From positions 1 to 7,174 of the forward strand of contig JAAYMG010000236.1 of NCBI GenBank assembly GCA_012521525.1: a DNA stretch of 7,174 bases, read 5' to 3'. Shown here in pieces: positions 1 to 6,040 of the stretch. A program made the position numbers and the translations under genes. The DNA comes from Clostridiales bacterium. GTDB lineage: Bacteria > Bacillota > Clostridia > Oscillospirales > JAAYOS01. Each line of letters opens with the position of its first letter. Within the stretch, counting starts at the first letter, position 1. The notes beneath the pieces were generated by a model. It had not been told where the DNA came from. It did no database searches and was given only the letters and a program-made list of their open reading frames with translations.

Positions 1-1539
1 CCCGACAAAAGCGATTTTACCCGATTCGGATATCTTTTCGTAAATGGATTCGACGATTTTGACCTTGTCGGCCGGCAGCAGATCGGTGTACACCTCGTCC
101 AAACCGAGCTTTGAGGCTGCCATCATCCCTGCCTCTCGCACATCACCCGTGAGCATAACTGTCTTTTTGATTCCCCGGTCCTTGAGAAGCCTTATTGATT
201 CAGCCGCATCGTCTTTCAGCTCGTCAGTGATCAGTATCGCTCCTGCATACCGATCTTCTACGGCAATATGTATTATTGCCCCTGCGCGTGAATGACTGCT
301 GTCAAACAATTCACGGGTCGATATTCCGTATTTGGCCATCAGTTTTGCGTTCCCGACAAGCACTGTCCTTCCGTCTACGACCGATCTGACACCGTGCCCG
401 GGCAGCTCCTCAACTTCCGTGACCCTGGTGCTGTCCGTTTCCCAGCCGTAAGCCCTGATCAGTGACTGCGATACGGGATGGTCGGAAAAGCTCTCGGCAT
501 GCGCAGCGATCTCCAGAAGTTCCTTCTCGGGCATTTCGACCGTCCTTATTTCATTGACGTTGAATACTCCTTTTGTCAGTGTTCCGGTCTTGTCAAAGAT
601 GACAACGTCAGTTCTTGCAAGGTCCTCAAGGCTGTTGCTTCCCTTTACAAGTATACCCCTTCTGGAAGCCCCGCCGATACCTCCGAAGAATCCAAGGGGG
701 ACCGAGATCACCAGCGCGCATGGACAGGATATTACCAGAAACACAAGGGCCCTTGATATCCACTCTCCGAATGGTTGCCCCGGTATCAACAATGGAGGGA
801 TAACGGCGAGCAATACGGCAAGTGCGACTATGACCGGCGTATAGAATCTTGCAAATCTGGTTATGAAGCGTTCCGACCTGGACTTCCTGGAAAGTGAATT
901 CTCAACAAGGTCCAGTATTTTGCTGACTGTCGACTGCTCAAACTCTTCGGTCACTCTTGCAACCAAAAGCCCGCTTAAGTTTATGCTCCCGCTGAGCAGA
1001 GCATCACCTGCTTCAACGTCACGCGGAACAGACTCACCCGTAAGAGCCGAAGTGTCCAGCATCGAGCTGCCGTCTACAACAACGCAGTCGAGCGGTACCT
1101 TCTCGCCGGGCTTTATCGCAATGAGATCACCTACATGTACCTCCTCGGGATCGACTGTGACCATCTCACCGTTTTTCATCAGGTTCGCATGTTCCGGCCG
1201 GAGTTCCATCAGCGAGGAAATAGACTTCCTGGATTTATTCACCGCGTAATCTTCGAACAATTCACCTATGCGGTAAAACAGCAATACTGCTACGCCTTCC
1301 GGATACTCGCCTATCAAAAACGCACCTATCGCGGCAACAGACATCAGAAAGTTTTCGTCAAAAACCTGGCCGTTTTTTATATTCAACGCAGCCGTAAACA
1401 GCACTTTCCAACCGGCCGCAAGACCTGCTGCGATGTATAGTGCTATAAGTACATAGTCGTTTGCTGTATCAACGATTACTGCAATAAGAAACAATAAAGC
1501 AGAAATGATCAACAGTATGATCTGTCTTTTTTGGTTCAT
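1..1539 (-). CDS. cadA: Cd2+/Zn2+/Pb2+-type P1B ATPase (heavy-metal exporter), C-terminus cut by window edge
   Basis: Membrane pump that uses ATP to export soft divalent cations. The 513 residues visible start with two hydrophobic segments (about 5-45) and further membrane helices near 50-85. The actuator domain carries TGES at 167-170. After two more helices (about 234-290) comes the transport motif C272-P273-C274 followed by ALVIS, the CPC pattern of the P1B-2 (CadA/ZntA) group. The phosphorylation motif DKTGT starts at D316, and the nucleotide-domain His-Pro of the family is H354-P355. The frame is open to base 1, ending in AFVG, just where the GDGxND hinge should follow, so about 100-130 residues including the last helices are outside. 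It lacks the N-terminal HMA domain usual in CadA; that domain is encoded by the gene just upstream, in the same frame, ending 18 bases before this ATG. The ATG at 1539 has little Shine-Dalgarno; a GTG at 1548 with AGGG seven bases upstream is a real alternative. Metal choice is inferred from motif and neighbours. Confidence 0.95.
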   Translation of the reverse strand, partial: MNQKRQIILLIISALLFLIAVIVDTANDYVLIALYIAAGLAAGWKVLFTAALNIKNGQVFDENFLMSVAAIGAFLIGEYPEGVAVLLFYRIGELFEDYAVNKSRKSISSLMELRPEHANLMKNGEMVTVDPEEVHVGDLIAIKPGEKVPLDCVVVDGSSMLDTSALTGESVPRDVEAGDALLSGSINLSGLLVARVTEEFEQSTVSKILDLVENSLSRKSRSERFITRFARFYTPVIVALAVLLAVIPPLLIPGQPFGEWISRALVFLVISCPCALVISVPLGFFGGIGGASRRGILVKGSNSLEDLARTDVVIFDKTGTLTKGVFNVNEIRTVEMPEKELLEIAAHAESFSDHPVSQSLIRAYGWETDSTRVTEVEELPGHGVRSVVDGRTVLVGNAKLMAKYGISTRELFDSSHSRAGAIIHIAVEDRYAGAILITDELKDDAAESIRLLKDRGIKKTVMLTGDVREAGMMAASKLGLDEVYTDLLPADKVKIVESIYEKISESGKIAFVG

Positions 1540-1557
1540 AGCGCCCACGCTGCAGCC

Positions 1558-1773
1558 CTACTTCATTTCACAGTAGGGCTCGATTTTTTTGATTATTTTT
1601 CTTGCCTCCTGCTCGATACGATCCATCTCCGTGTCTTCAGCATCGATTATCAGCTTTGTTGTAAGGAAGTTCACTGTTGCGCTTTTTACCCCTTCAAGCC
1701 TGCCGATCGCTCTTTCCATCTTTGCGGCACAGTTTGCGCATCCCAGTCCTTCCAGTCTGTATGTCTTTCTCAT
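1558..1773 (-). CDS. Stand-alone heavy-metal-associated (HMA) domain protein, CopZ-like fold
   Basis: A 71-residue soluble protein consisting of one HMA domain (ferredoxin-like fold). The metal-binding loop is GLGCANC with C12 and C15, followed by AAKMERAI, and the later GVKSATVNF and KLIIDAE segments match the beta strands of the fold. A third cysteine, C68, sits three residues from the end. It lies between the repressor and ATPase genes and probably supplies the metal-binding domain missing from the ATPase N-terminus, either as a chaperone or as a detached regulatory domain (inference). The chosen ATG at 1773 begins exactly where HMA homology begins and has GGGG eight bases upstream. A longer reading from GTG at 1845 overlaps the repressor stop as GTGA, which suggests translational coupling, but its extra 24 residues do not look like the family. 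The gene ends in TAG in the same frame as the ATPase. Confidence 0.88.
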   Translation of the reverse strand: MRKTYRLEGLGCANCAAKMERAIGRLEGVKSATVNFLTTKLIIDAEDTEMDRIEQEARKIIKKIEPYCEMK

Positions 1774-1841
1774 GATCAAAACCCCAATCTTTCTTGATAT
1801 TAACCGATATGAATCAGGTATCATGTCCGGAATAATTCCGT

Positions 1842-2198
1842 TCACTCCGAAATGTGCTCCACGCCCTTTTCAAATACATCGCGTACATGGTCGTCCGCCA
1901 GAGAATAGTAAACGATCTTGCCTTCCCTGCGTGACTTCACCAGGTTTGCGCGTCTCAACTCCCTCAACTGATGCGAGATCGCGGATTTTGTCATGTTCAG
2001 GAGTACCGCAAGATCGCATACGCACATCTCGCTGGAATCAAGTGCCCACATGATTTTTACCCGGGTGCTGTCACCGAGGACTTTGAAAAAATCGGACAGG
2101 TCGTAGAGCAATGTATCGTCGGGCATCGTCTCCCTTACCTTGTCGACTGTTTCCTGATGTATGACATTGCAGTCACATATTTCAAACTTGTTGCTCAT
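1842..2198 (-). CDS. cadC: ArsR/SmtB-family metal-sensing repressor, CadC-like
   Basis: A 118-residue winged-helix repressor that releases DNA on binding metal. The recognition helix region is KSAISHQLRELRRANLV (71-87), and the wing is RREGKIVYYSL (90-100). Two metal sites can be read. The alpha3N site has C8 and C10 near the N-terminus plus C59 and C61 in the EMCVCD box, as in staphylococcal CadC (Cd/Pb/Bi sensing). The alpha5 site has D102, H104, H115 and E118 with the spacing of the SmtB zinc site (D104, H106, H117, E120); E118 is the last residue. ATG at 2198 is set by GGAGG six bases upstream (2205-2209). It is the first gene of the cad operon, and its stop overlaps a possible GTG start of the HMA gene. 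It very likely represses its own promoter through the inverted repeats at 2326-2343 and 2291-2308. The family is certain; the exact metal is inferred. Confidence 0.95.
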   Translation of the reverse strand: MSNKFEICDCNVIHQETVDKVRETMPDDTLLYDLSDFFKVLGDSTRVKIMWALDSSEMCVCDLAVLLNMTKSAISHQLRELRRANLVKSRREGKIVYYSLADDHVRDVFEKGVEHISE

Positions 2199-2290
2199 GT
2201 CAAACCTCCGTTAAAAATCTTTCACTCATATTCGAATGTCTTGCCTTTTAATCTCTTGCCGATCGATATTTTCATATGCACGGTTCTTCA

Positions 2291-2308
2291 ATTGAGCAAT
2301 CGTTCAAT
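2291..2308. promoter_or_regulatory. Operator 2 for the ArsR/SmtB-type repressor, near the transcription start
   Basis: ATTGAGCAATCGTTCAAT is an inverted repeat with core TGAGC-N4-GTTCA, again 5-4-5. Its centre is 35 bases from that of operator 1, just inside the expected transcript. Its right half is part of a tandem 8-base repeat AATCGTTC at 2298-2305 and 2306-2313, which may add a further half-site. Confidence 0.68.
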
Positions 2309-2319
2309 CGTTCGTTACT

Positions 2320-2349
2320 ATTATAGTTGAATGACCGCTCAACTGTCAA
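2320..2349 (-). promoter_or_regulatory. Promoter of the cadC-HMA-cadA operon
   Basis: On the minus strand, TTGACA (2344-2349) and TATAAT (2320-2325) are both perfect sigma-A/sigma-70 hexamers, separated by 18 bases. Transcription should start near 2313, giving a leader of about 115 bases before the repressor ATG. The 18-base spacer is slightly long, and it is made up entirely of the operator palindrome. Confidence 0.85.
2326..2343. promoter_or_regulatory. Operator 1 for the ArsR/SmtB-type repressor, inside the promoter spacer
   Basis: GTTGAATGACCGCTCAAC has matching GTTGA/TCAAC ends. On the minus strand its core reads TGAGC-N4-ATTCA, the same 5-4-5 layout as the cyanobacterial smt operator (TGAAC-N4-ATTCA) recognised by SmtB. 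It occupies exactly the bases between the -35 and -10 hexamers, so bound repressor would block RNA polymerase. Binding is inferred from pattern and position. Confidence 0.78.
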
Positions 2350-2350
2350 C

Positions 2351-2863
2351 GGCTATTTTAATATAGTGTCATCTTCTCTGTATTGACCATGGCTTTGTAA
2401 AAAAACCGGGAATTTATATACAGTTTGACATTCACTCCCACCGGCATCGATCCTGACTACCCAGCCGGGTTGGCCGCAGTAAATGGCTGCCACATAATGC
2501 AGGCCTGCTGACCTCAAGGATATCTGGGACGGCACGCTCATTCCGTTGCATTTTTCGATACTTTCAGCTTAATTTTTCCTGCCGTTTTATTCTTTTTTGC
2601 GCAAAATTATCATTGTTTAGTTGATGATTCCGTGATATTATGGAATAACTCATTATTTGAAACAGCATCATAAATCAACCAAATCCCTGAGATTTCAGGC
2701 ACAAAGAATAATGACCTTCCCTTACGAAGGTATATCGGGCATAAAGGCCGAGTAGTCAAAACCGATCGCATGAATCACACGCATAGAATGATCAAAATAT
2801 ACTAAGTAGAAAAAGTGGCTCAATTTCAACATATACAATAAAACCTGAACTGATGGAATCGGA
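2351..2863. other. Long intergenic region without a convincing gene; several short inverted repeats
   Basis: This gap separates the divergent cad operon and the CDF gene. I find no tRNA, CRISPR or family-recognisable protein. A 62-codon minus-strand frame (2353-2541) has no good ribosome site and no recognisable motif. The left part (about 2440-2530) is GC-richer and contains TGGCCGC/GCTGCCA (2471-2477, 2486-2492, one mismatch) and the palindrome GCAGGCCTGC (2499-2508). Further right come the palindrome TTTTGCGCAAAA (2595-2606), GTTGAT/ATCAAC (2620-2625, 2674-2679) enclosing ATTCC/GGAAT, then CCTGA-GATT-TCAGG (2686-2699) and ACCTTC/GAAGGT (2714-2731). These could form a structured leader for the CDF gene, but they match no riboswitch class I can recognise, and short repeats are common in AT-rich DNA. 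No convincing promoter for the CDF gene was found. Confidence 0.5.
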
Positions 2864-2872
2864 GTGTATATT

Positions 2873-4060
2873 TTGAATCCATTGATCAGACATTTTGTTA
2901 AGGACTATGAAAACACCGGAAATCCCGAAGTCCGCAGGGCATACGGGAAGTTTGCAAGCGTTGTAGGCGTTATCACTAATCTTGTGCTTTTTGTGATAAA
3001 AGTAATAGCCGGTCTGATAAGCAAAAGTGTCTCAATAACTGCGGATGCTGTAAACAACCTGTCCGACTCGGGTTCATCGCTCGTTACACTATTCGGATTC
3101 AAGATTTCGGGGAAGCCGGCAGACGAAAAGCATCCGTACGGACACGCCCGAATGGAATATATTTCCGGACTGATAGTCGCTATAATAATCATGTTCCTCG
3201 GACTTCAGCTTGTCAGCAGCTCTATTGCGAAGATCATCCGGCCGGAAAACATGGAATTCAGTCCGCTTGCAGCGGCGATTTTGGCTGTATCCATCCTGCT
3301 GAAGCTTTGGTTTAGCCTCTTTTCCCGCAGGATCGGAAAACTGGTCGACTCGTCCACGCTTATCGCAACGTCCGTGGACAGCCGCAATGATATCCTTGCA
3401 ACCTCCGCAGTTTTGATCTCGATCATCATAAACCGCATTACCGGTTACAATCTTGACGGCTATATCGGAACCGCGGTCTCGCTGTTCATCATCATCAGCG
3501 GTGTGAAAATCGCTACCGAAACGATAAGCACCCTTCTCGGAAGTGCGCCGTCCAGAGAGCTTGTTGAAAAATGCTATCGCAAACTTCTCAGCTACGAAGG
3601 CATAGTGGGCATCCACGACCTGAACATCCACACTTACGGCGAAGGCAATTGCTTTGCCTCGGTGCACTGCGAAGTCGACTACGATCAGGACATCATGGTA
3701 AGCCATGATATCATTGACAACATAGAACGTGATTTCCTTGAAGAAGAGGGCATTCATCTTGTGATACACCTCGACCCCGTCGTTCTGGACGACGAGCGGA
3801 CCAACGCGCTGAAGGATAAAGTCAACGCGCTCATCAGTGAGATCTCCCCTGAAATCAGCATGCACGACTTCCGTGTCGTATGGGGATTAACGCATTCCAA
3901 CCTCATTTTTGACATTGTCATTCCTTTCGGCATGCAGGACAATGAAATAGTGGAGAAAATAAAAAAGAGGATCGAAGAACTCGATCCGTCATATCGTTCC
4001 TTTATTACCGTCGACCACACTTATGTTCCAGATATTGACGATATTTATAAGAATACATGA
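2873..4060 (+). CDS. Cation diffusion facilitator (CDF) transporter with N-D/D-D metal site and extended C-terminus, probable Mn2+ exporter
   Basis: A membrane antiporter that exports a divalent metal in exchange for protons. It has six predicted membrane helices in the first 220 or so residues. Transport-site residues, numbered from the TTG start, are N61 and D65 in helix 2 (NNLSD) and D169 and D173 in helix 5 (DSRND). This N-D/D-D set is that reported for pneumococcal MntE (Mn2+), unlike the H-D/H-D set of zinc CDFs such as CzcD. The motif GKPADEKHPYGHARMEY after helix 2 is typical of the superfamily. At 395 residues it is about 100 longer than a standard CDF: after the usual cytoplasmic dimer domain (about 225-300) comes a second similar segment (about 302-390). 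The TTG start is preferred because GGAG (2861-2864) lies eight bases upstream; a GTG at 2864 would overlap that site. It is divergent from the cad operon and convergent with the DeoR gene. Family certain, metal inferred. Confidence 0.93.
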   Translation: MNPLIRHFVKDYENTGNPEVRRAYGKFASVVGVITNLVLFVIKVIAGLISKSVSITADAVNNLSDSGSSLVTLFGFKISGKPADEKHPYGHARMEYISGLIVAIIIMFLGLQLVSSSIAKIIRPENMEFSPLAAAILAVSILLKLWFSLFSRRIGKLVDSSTLIATSVDSRNDILATSAVLISIIINRITGYNLDGYIGTAVSLFIIISGVKIATETISTLLGSAPSRELVEKCYRKLLSYEGIVGIHDLNIHTYGEGNCFASVHCEVDYDQDIMVSHDIIDNIERDFLEEEGIHLVIHLDPVVLDDERTNALKDKVNALISEISPEISMHDFRVVWGLTHSNLIFDIVIPFGMQDNEIVEKIKKRIEELDPSYRSFITVDHTYVPDIDDIYKNT

Positions 4061-4068
4061 TGTTACAT

Positions 4069-4115
4069 GGGGACAGGTGGCTCATCCCGGTAATCGGGAT
4101 AATGTACCTGTCCCC
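4069..4115 (+). terminator. Nested hairpin after the CDF gene; terminator-like, possibly a REP/MITE-like palindrome
   Basis: The arms GGGGACAGGT (4069-4078) and ACCTGTCCCC (4106-4115) form a perfect 10-bp outer stem. Inside is a perfect 6-bp stem, ATCCCG (4084-4089) with CGGGAT (4095-4100) and a 5-base loop. The outer stem is followed by TTTT on the plus strand, so it should terminate CDF transcription; on the minus strand no T-run follows. Palindromes of this type are also known as dispersed elements next to IS200-like (RAYT) transposases; membership here is a guess from appearance. Confidence 0.68.
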
Positions 4116-4140
4116 TTTTCCGATTTCCTCTTATCCCGTT

Positions 4141-4899
4141 TCAGTATCTGATTTCAACGTTCTCTGACTGGAAGCGGCGGATCCATTGCTCGTCCGGTTC
4201 GCTGTCTGTAACGATCATATCGGCTTCACTGATATCCGCGATCTTCACGAATGAAGCTTTATTGAACTTGCTGCTGTCCACAGCGATTATCTTCCTGCTC
4301 GCCGCATTCAGCATGGCCTTCTTTATCTGGGCATCCTTCTCATTCGAATCGGTTATGCCCCTTTCAAGATCCAGCCCTTTGCAGGAGCATATGGCGGTGT
4401 CGACATGGAAGGATGAGATCATCTTCTCTGCCTGGTATCCGACCAGCGAAAGCCCTCCTTCCTTCAGCGCCCCGCCTGTGGAAAGGATGTTCCAGTTTGT
4501 TTTGTTGGCAACTTCAAGCAGGATCTCGATGGAATTGGTTATCAAGGTTATGTTCCTGCGTGTGAGTATCTTTTTGATGACATAGAGAGCGGTCGTGCTG
4601 GCATCAACAGCTATATAGTCACCGTCATTGATAAGCTCTGCAATAATGGATGCGATTTTCTGCTTTCCGGGTACATTCGCCTGCTTTCGTACATTATATG
4701 GAAGATCGGTGTTCAGGCTGTCACTCCTCACGGCACCGCCGTAGGTCTTTTTTGCAAGACCCTCTTTTTCCAGCTTCTCGAGATCCCTTCGAATAGTTTC
4801 CTCTGTTACATTGTAAATTTTGCTAAGCTCACTTACTATTACTTTTCCGTCCGCATATAGGCGGGCCAAAATATCGTTCCTTCTCTCAATCGCTAACAC
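4141..4899 (-). CDS. DeoR-family transcriptional regulator (sugar-phosphate responsive)
   Basis: A 252-residue regulator of the usual DeoR family length. The N-terminal helix-turn-helix spans about residues 4-57: it begins ERRNDILARL, has the recognition helix VTEETIRRDLEKLEKEGL (31-48), and ends in the family signature KKTYGGAV (50-57). The C-terminal effector domain, related to phosphosugar isomerases, shows DASTTALYV, LITNSIEI, STGG, CKGLD and SNEKDAQIKKAM in the expected order. The start is GTG at 4899, chosen because AAGGGAG lies six bases upstream. It is transcribed away from the transketolase pair, with about 295 bases between them, the normal arrangement for a local regulator, so a repressor relieved by a sugar phosphate of the transketolase pathway is likely (inference). 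A promoter with TTGACA and TAAAAT at 17-base spacing precedes it. The specific inducer cannot be read from sequence. Confidence 0.95.
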   Translation of the reverse strand: MLAIERRNDILARLYADGKVIVSELSKIYNVTEETIRRDLEKLEKEGLAKKTYGGAVRSDSLNTDLPYNVRKQANVPGKQKIASIIAELINDGDYIAVDASTTALYVIKKILTRRNITLITNSIEILLEVANKTNWNILSTGGALKEGGLSLVGYQAEKMISSFHVDTAICSCKGLDLERGITDSNEKDAQIKKAMLNAASRKIIAVDSSKFNKASFVKIADISEADMIVTDSEPDEQWIRRFQSENVEIRY

Positions 4900-4970
4900 G
4901 TACTTCTCCCTTTCAGCTCAATACTTAAACTCCAAAGCGAAACCAATTAAATCAACAGGCTATATTATTG

Positions 4971-4999
4971 ATTTTATCCAAGCAAGATTGGTTTGTCAA
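4971..4999 (-). promoter_or_regulatory. Promoter of the DeoR-family regulator gene
   Basis: On the minus strand, TTGACA (4994-4999) and TAAAAT (4971-4976) lie 17 bases apart, close to full consensus, giving a start near 4964 and a leader of about 65 bases. The spacer contains the short inverted repeat CCAA-N6-TTGG (4978-4991), a possible but weak autoregulatory site. Confidence 0.72.
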
Positions 5000-5126
5000 T
5001 ATCGTTCCAACTACTTGAAAATAAGGAAAATACAGTCCTGAAACCGCAGACAAAATACATATAATAAAATATGTTACTAAAAAAAGGAGAAAGATATATC
5101 ATAATGTCAGATTTATAATTCTTCCC

Positions 5127-5155
5127 TTGTCCGATTGCCTGTTTTGTTGTATAAT
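5127..5155 (+). promoter_or_regulatory. Promoter of the split transketolase operon
   Basis: TTGTCC (5127-5132, four of six consensus bases) and a perfect TATAAT (5150-5155) are exactly 17 bases apart. Transcription should start near 5162, leaving a leader of only about 30 bases before the presumed translation start. Other TATAAT strings at 5060-5065 and 5114-5119 have no acceptable -35 partner. Confidence 0.7.
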
Positions 5156-5158
5156 TGC

Positions 5159-5172
5159 TTTTGAAATCAAAA
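5159..5172. promoter_or_regulatory. Candidate DeoR operator over the transketolase transcription start
   Basis: TTTTGAAATCAAAA consists of TTTTGA and its exact reverse complement TCAAAA around a 2-base centre. It begins three bases after the -10 box and covers the predicted start, an ideal repressor position. The nearest regulator is the divergent DeoR protein. A related partial match, TTGATTTTA, lies over the -10 region of the DeoR promoter (about 4968-4976). Binding is inferred. Confidence 0.5.
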
Positions 5173-5179
5173 CTTGTTT

Positions 5180-5187
5180 AAGGGGGG
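5180..5187 (+). promoter_or_regulatory. Strong ribosome binding site that points to a non-standard start codon
   Basis: AAGGGGGG is a strong Shine-Dalgarno sequence, but no ATG, GTG, TTG or CTG follows at usable distance in the transketolase frame. The in-frame codons after it are ATT (5189), CTC (5192) and ATA (5195); ATA has the best spacing, seven bases. Confidence 0.7.
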
Positions 5188-5194
5188 TATTCTC

Positions 5195-6040
5195 ATAGAT
5201 ACCGCTGTAAAAAGCAGACTTGCAGAGATAGCACGCAAGGTCCGCATGGGCATTATAGAGAGCACATACCACGCGAAAGCCGGGCATCCCGGCGGGAGCC
5301 TTTCCTCTGCCGAAGTGTTGACCTACCTGTACTTCAGGGAAATGAACATCGATCCCGAGAACCCCAAAATGGACAACAGAGATCGATTCGTACTGAGCAA
5401 GGGCCACTGCACGCCCGGCCTTTACTCGGTACTTGCTTACCGGGGATTCTTCCCGGTCGAAGACCTTAAAACCTTCCGTCATATTGACAGCTATCTGCAG
5501 GGACACCCGAGCATGACATCGGTCCCCGGCGTCGATATGTCGACAGGCAGCCTCGGCCAGGGTATCAGTACGGCATGCGGCATGGCGCTTGGACTGAAGA
5601 AGCGCGGAGGCCCCGAACGTGTTTATGCCCTTTTGGGCGACGGAGAACTCCAGGAGGGCCAAGTCTGGGAAGCCCTTATGTTCGGTGCCCACTACAGTCT
5701 TGACAATCTCTGCGTCATAATCGACAACAACAACCTTCAGATAGACGGAGCGATCACGGATGTCATGAGTCCGTATCCGATCAGGGAGAAGCTTGAAGCA
5801 TTCGGATATTCAGTGATCGAAGTAGACGGTCACAGCTTCGAAGAGCTTGAACAGGCTTTCAACACCGCGCGCAATACGAAGGGTAAACCGACCGCGATAC
5901 TGATGAAGACCATAAAGGGCAAGGGCGTAAGCTTCATGGAAAACAAAGCGGCCTGGCACGGAAAGGCTCCAAACGACGAAGAATACATGACAGCCATCCG
6001 TGAACTCAGCCAGGCAGCCTCATCGGAGGTGACGAAATGA
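5195..6040 (+). CDS. Transketolase, N-terminal (thiamine diphosphate-binding) subunit
   Basis: The first half of a split transketolase, which with the next gene product transfers two-carbon units between sugar phosphates in the pentose phosphate pathway. Numbered from 5195 (281 residues), it shows AGHPGGSLS (29-37), KGHCTPGLY (69-77), GSLGQGIS (118-125) and the thiamine-diphosphate/metal motif GDGELQEG (148-155) followed by IDNNN (176-180). About 280 residues is normal for this subunit. The start is uncertain. A strong ribosome site (5180-5187) points to ATA at 5195, which would give a normal-length N-terminus (DTAVKSRLAEIARKVRMG). TTG at 5174 is a legal start but lies upstream of that site, about 12 bases from the expected transcript start. 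ATG at 5246 has no ribosome site and removes the first helix. Either ATA is used, or an ATG has mutated or been misread. The stop overlaps the next ATG as ATGA. Alternatives such as a DXP-synthase half are unlikely given the motifs. Confidence 0.94.
   Translation: MDTAVKSRLAEIARKVRMGIIESTYHAKAGHPGGSLSSAEVLTYLYFREMNIDPENPKMDNRDRFVLSKGHCTPGLYSVLAYRGFFPVEDLKTFRHIDSYLQGHPSMTSVPGVDMSTGSLGQGISTACGMALGLKKRGGPERVYALLGDGELQEGQVWEALMFGAHYSLDNLCVIIDNNNLQIDGAITDVMSPYPIREKLEAFGYSVIEVDGHSFEELEQAFNTARNTKGKPTAILMKTIKGKGVSFMENKAAWHGKAPNDEEYMTAIRELSQAASSEVTK

Noticed and set aside
478..1440. Several plus-strand frames of 60-130 codons within the ATPase gene
   Set aside because: All are shadows of the minus-strand ATPase, whose motifs are continuous and in order.
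2353..2541. 62-codon minus-strand frame in the intergenic gap
   Set aside because: No good ribosome site, no recognisable motif; the higher GC might mark a decayed gene or structured DNA, but a protein cannot be supported.
2600..2870. Mn2+ or Ni/Co riboswitch in front of the CDF gene
   Set aside because: The conserved loop sequences of the known classes are not visible; only generic short stems are.
3089..3865. 258-codon open frame on the minus strand inside the CDF gene
   Set aside because: It lies wholly antisense to a gene with clear family motifs, has no recognisable domain, and its composition is that expected of a shadow frame.
5071..5118. Possible 15-codon leader peptide (ATG at 5071) before the transketolase operon
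   Set aside because: It lies upstream of the best promoter, has no ribosome site before it, and shows no attenuator-like codon pattern.
5099..5692. 197-codon minus-strand frame across the transketolase promoter and N subunit
   Set aside because: It is antisense to the conserved transketolase motifs and would cross the promoter; no family features.
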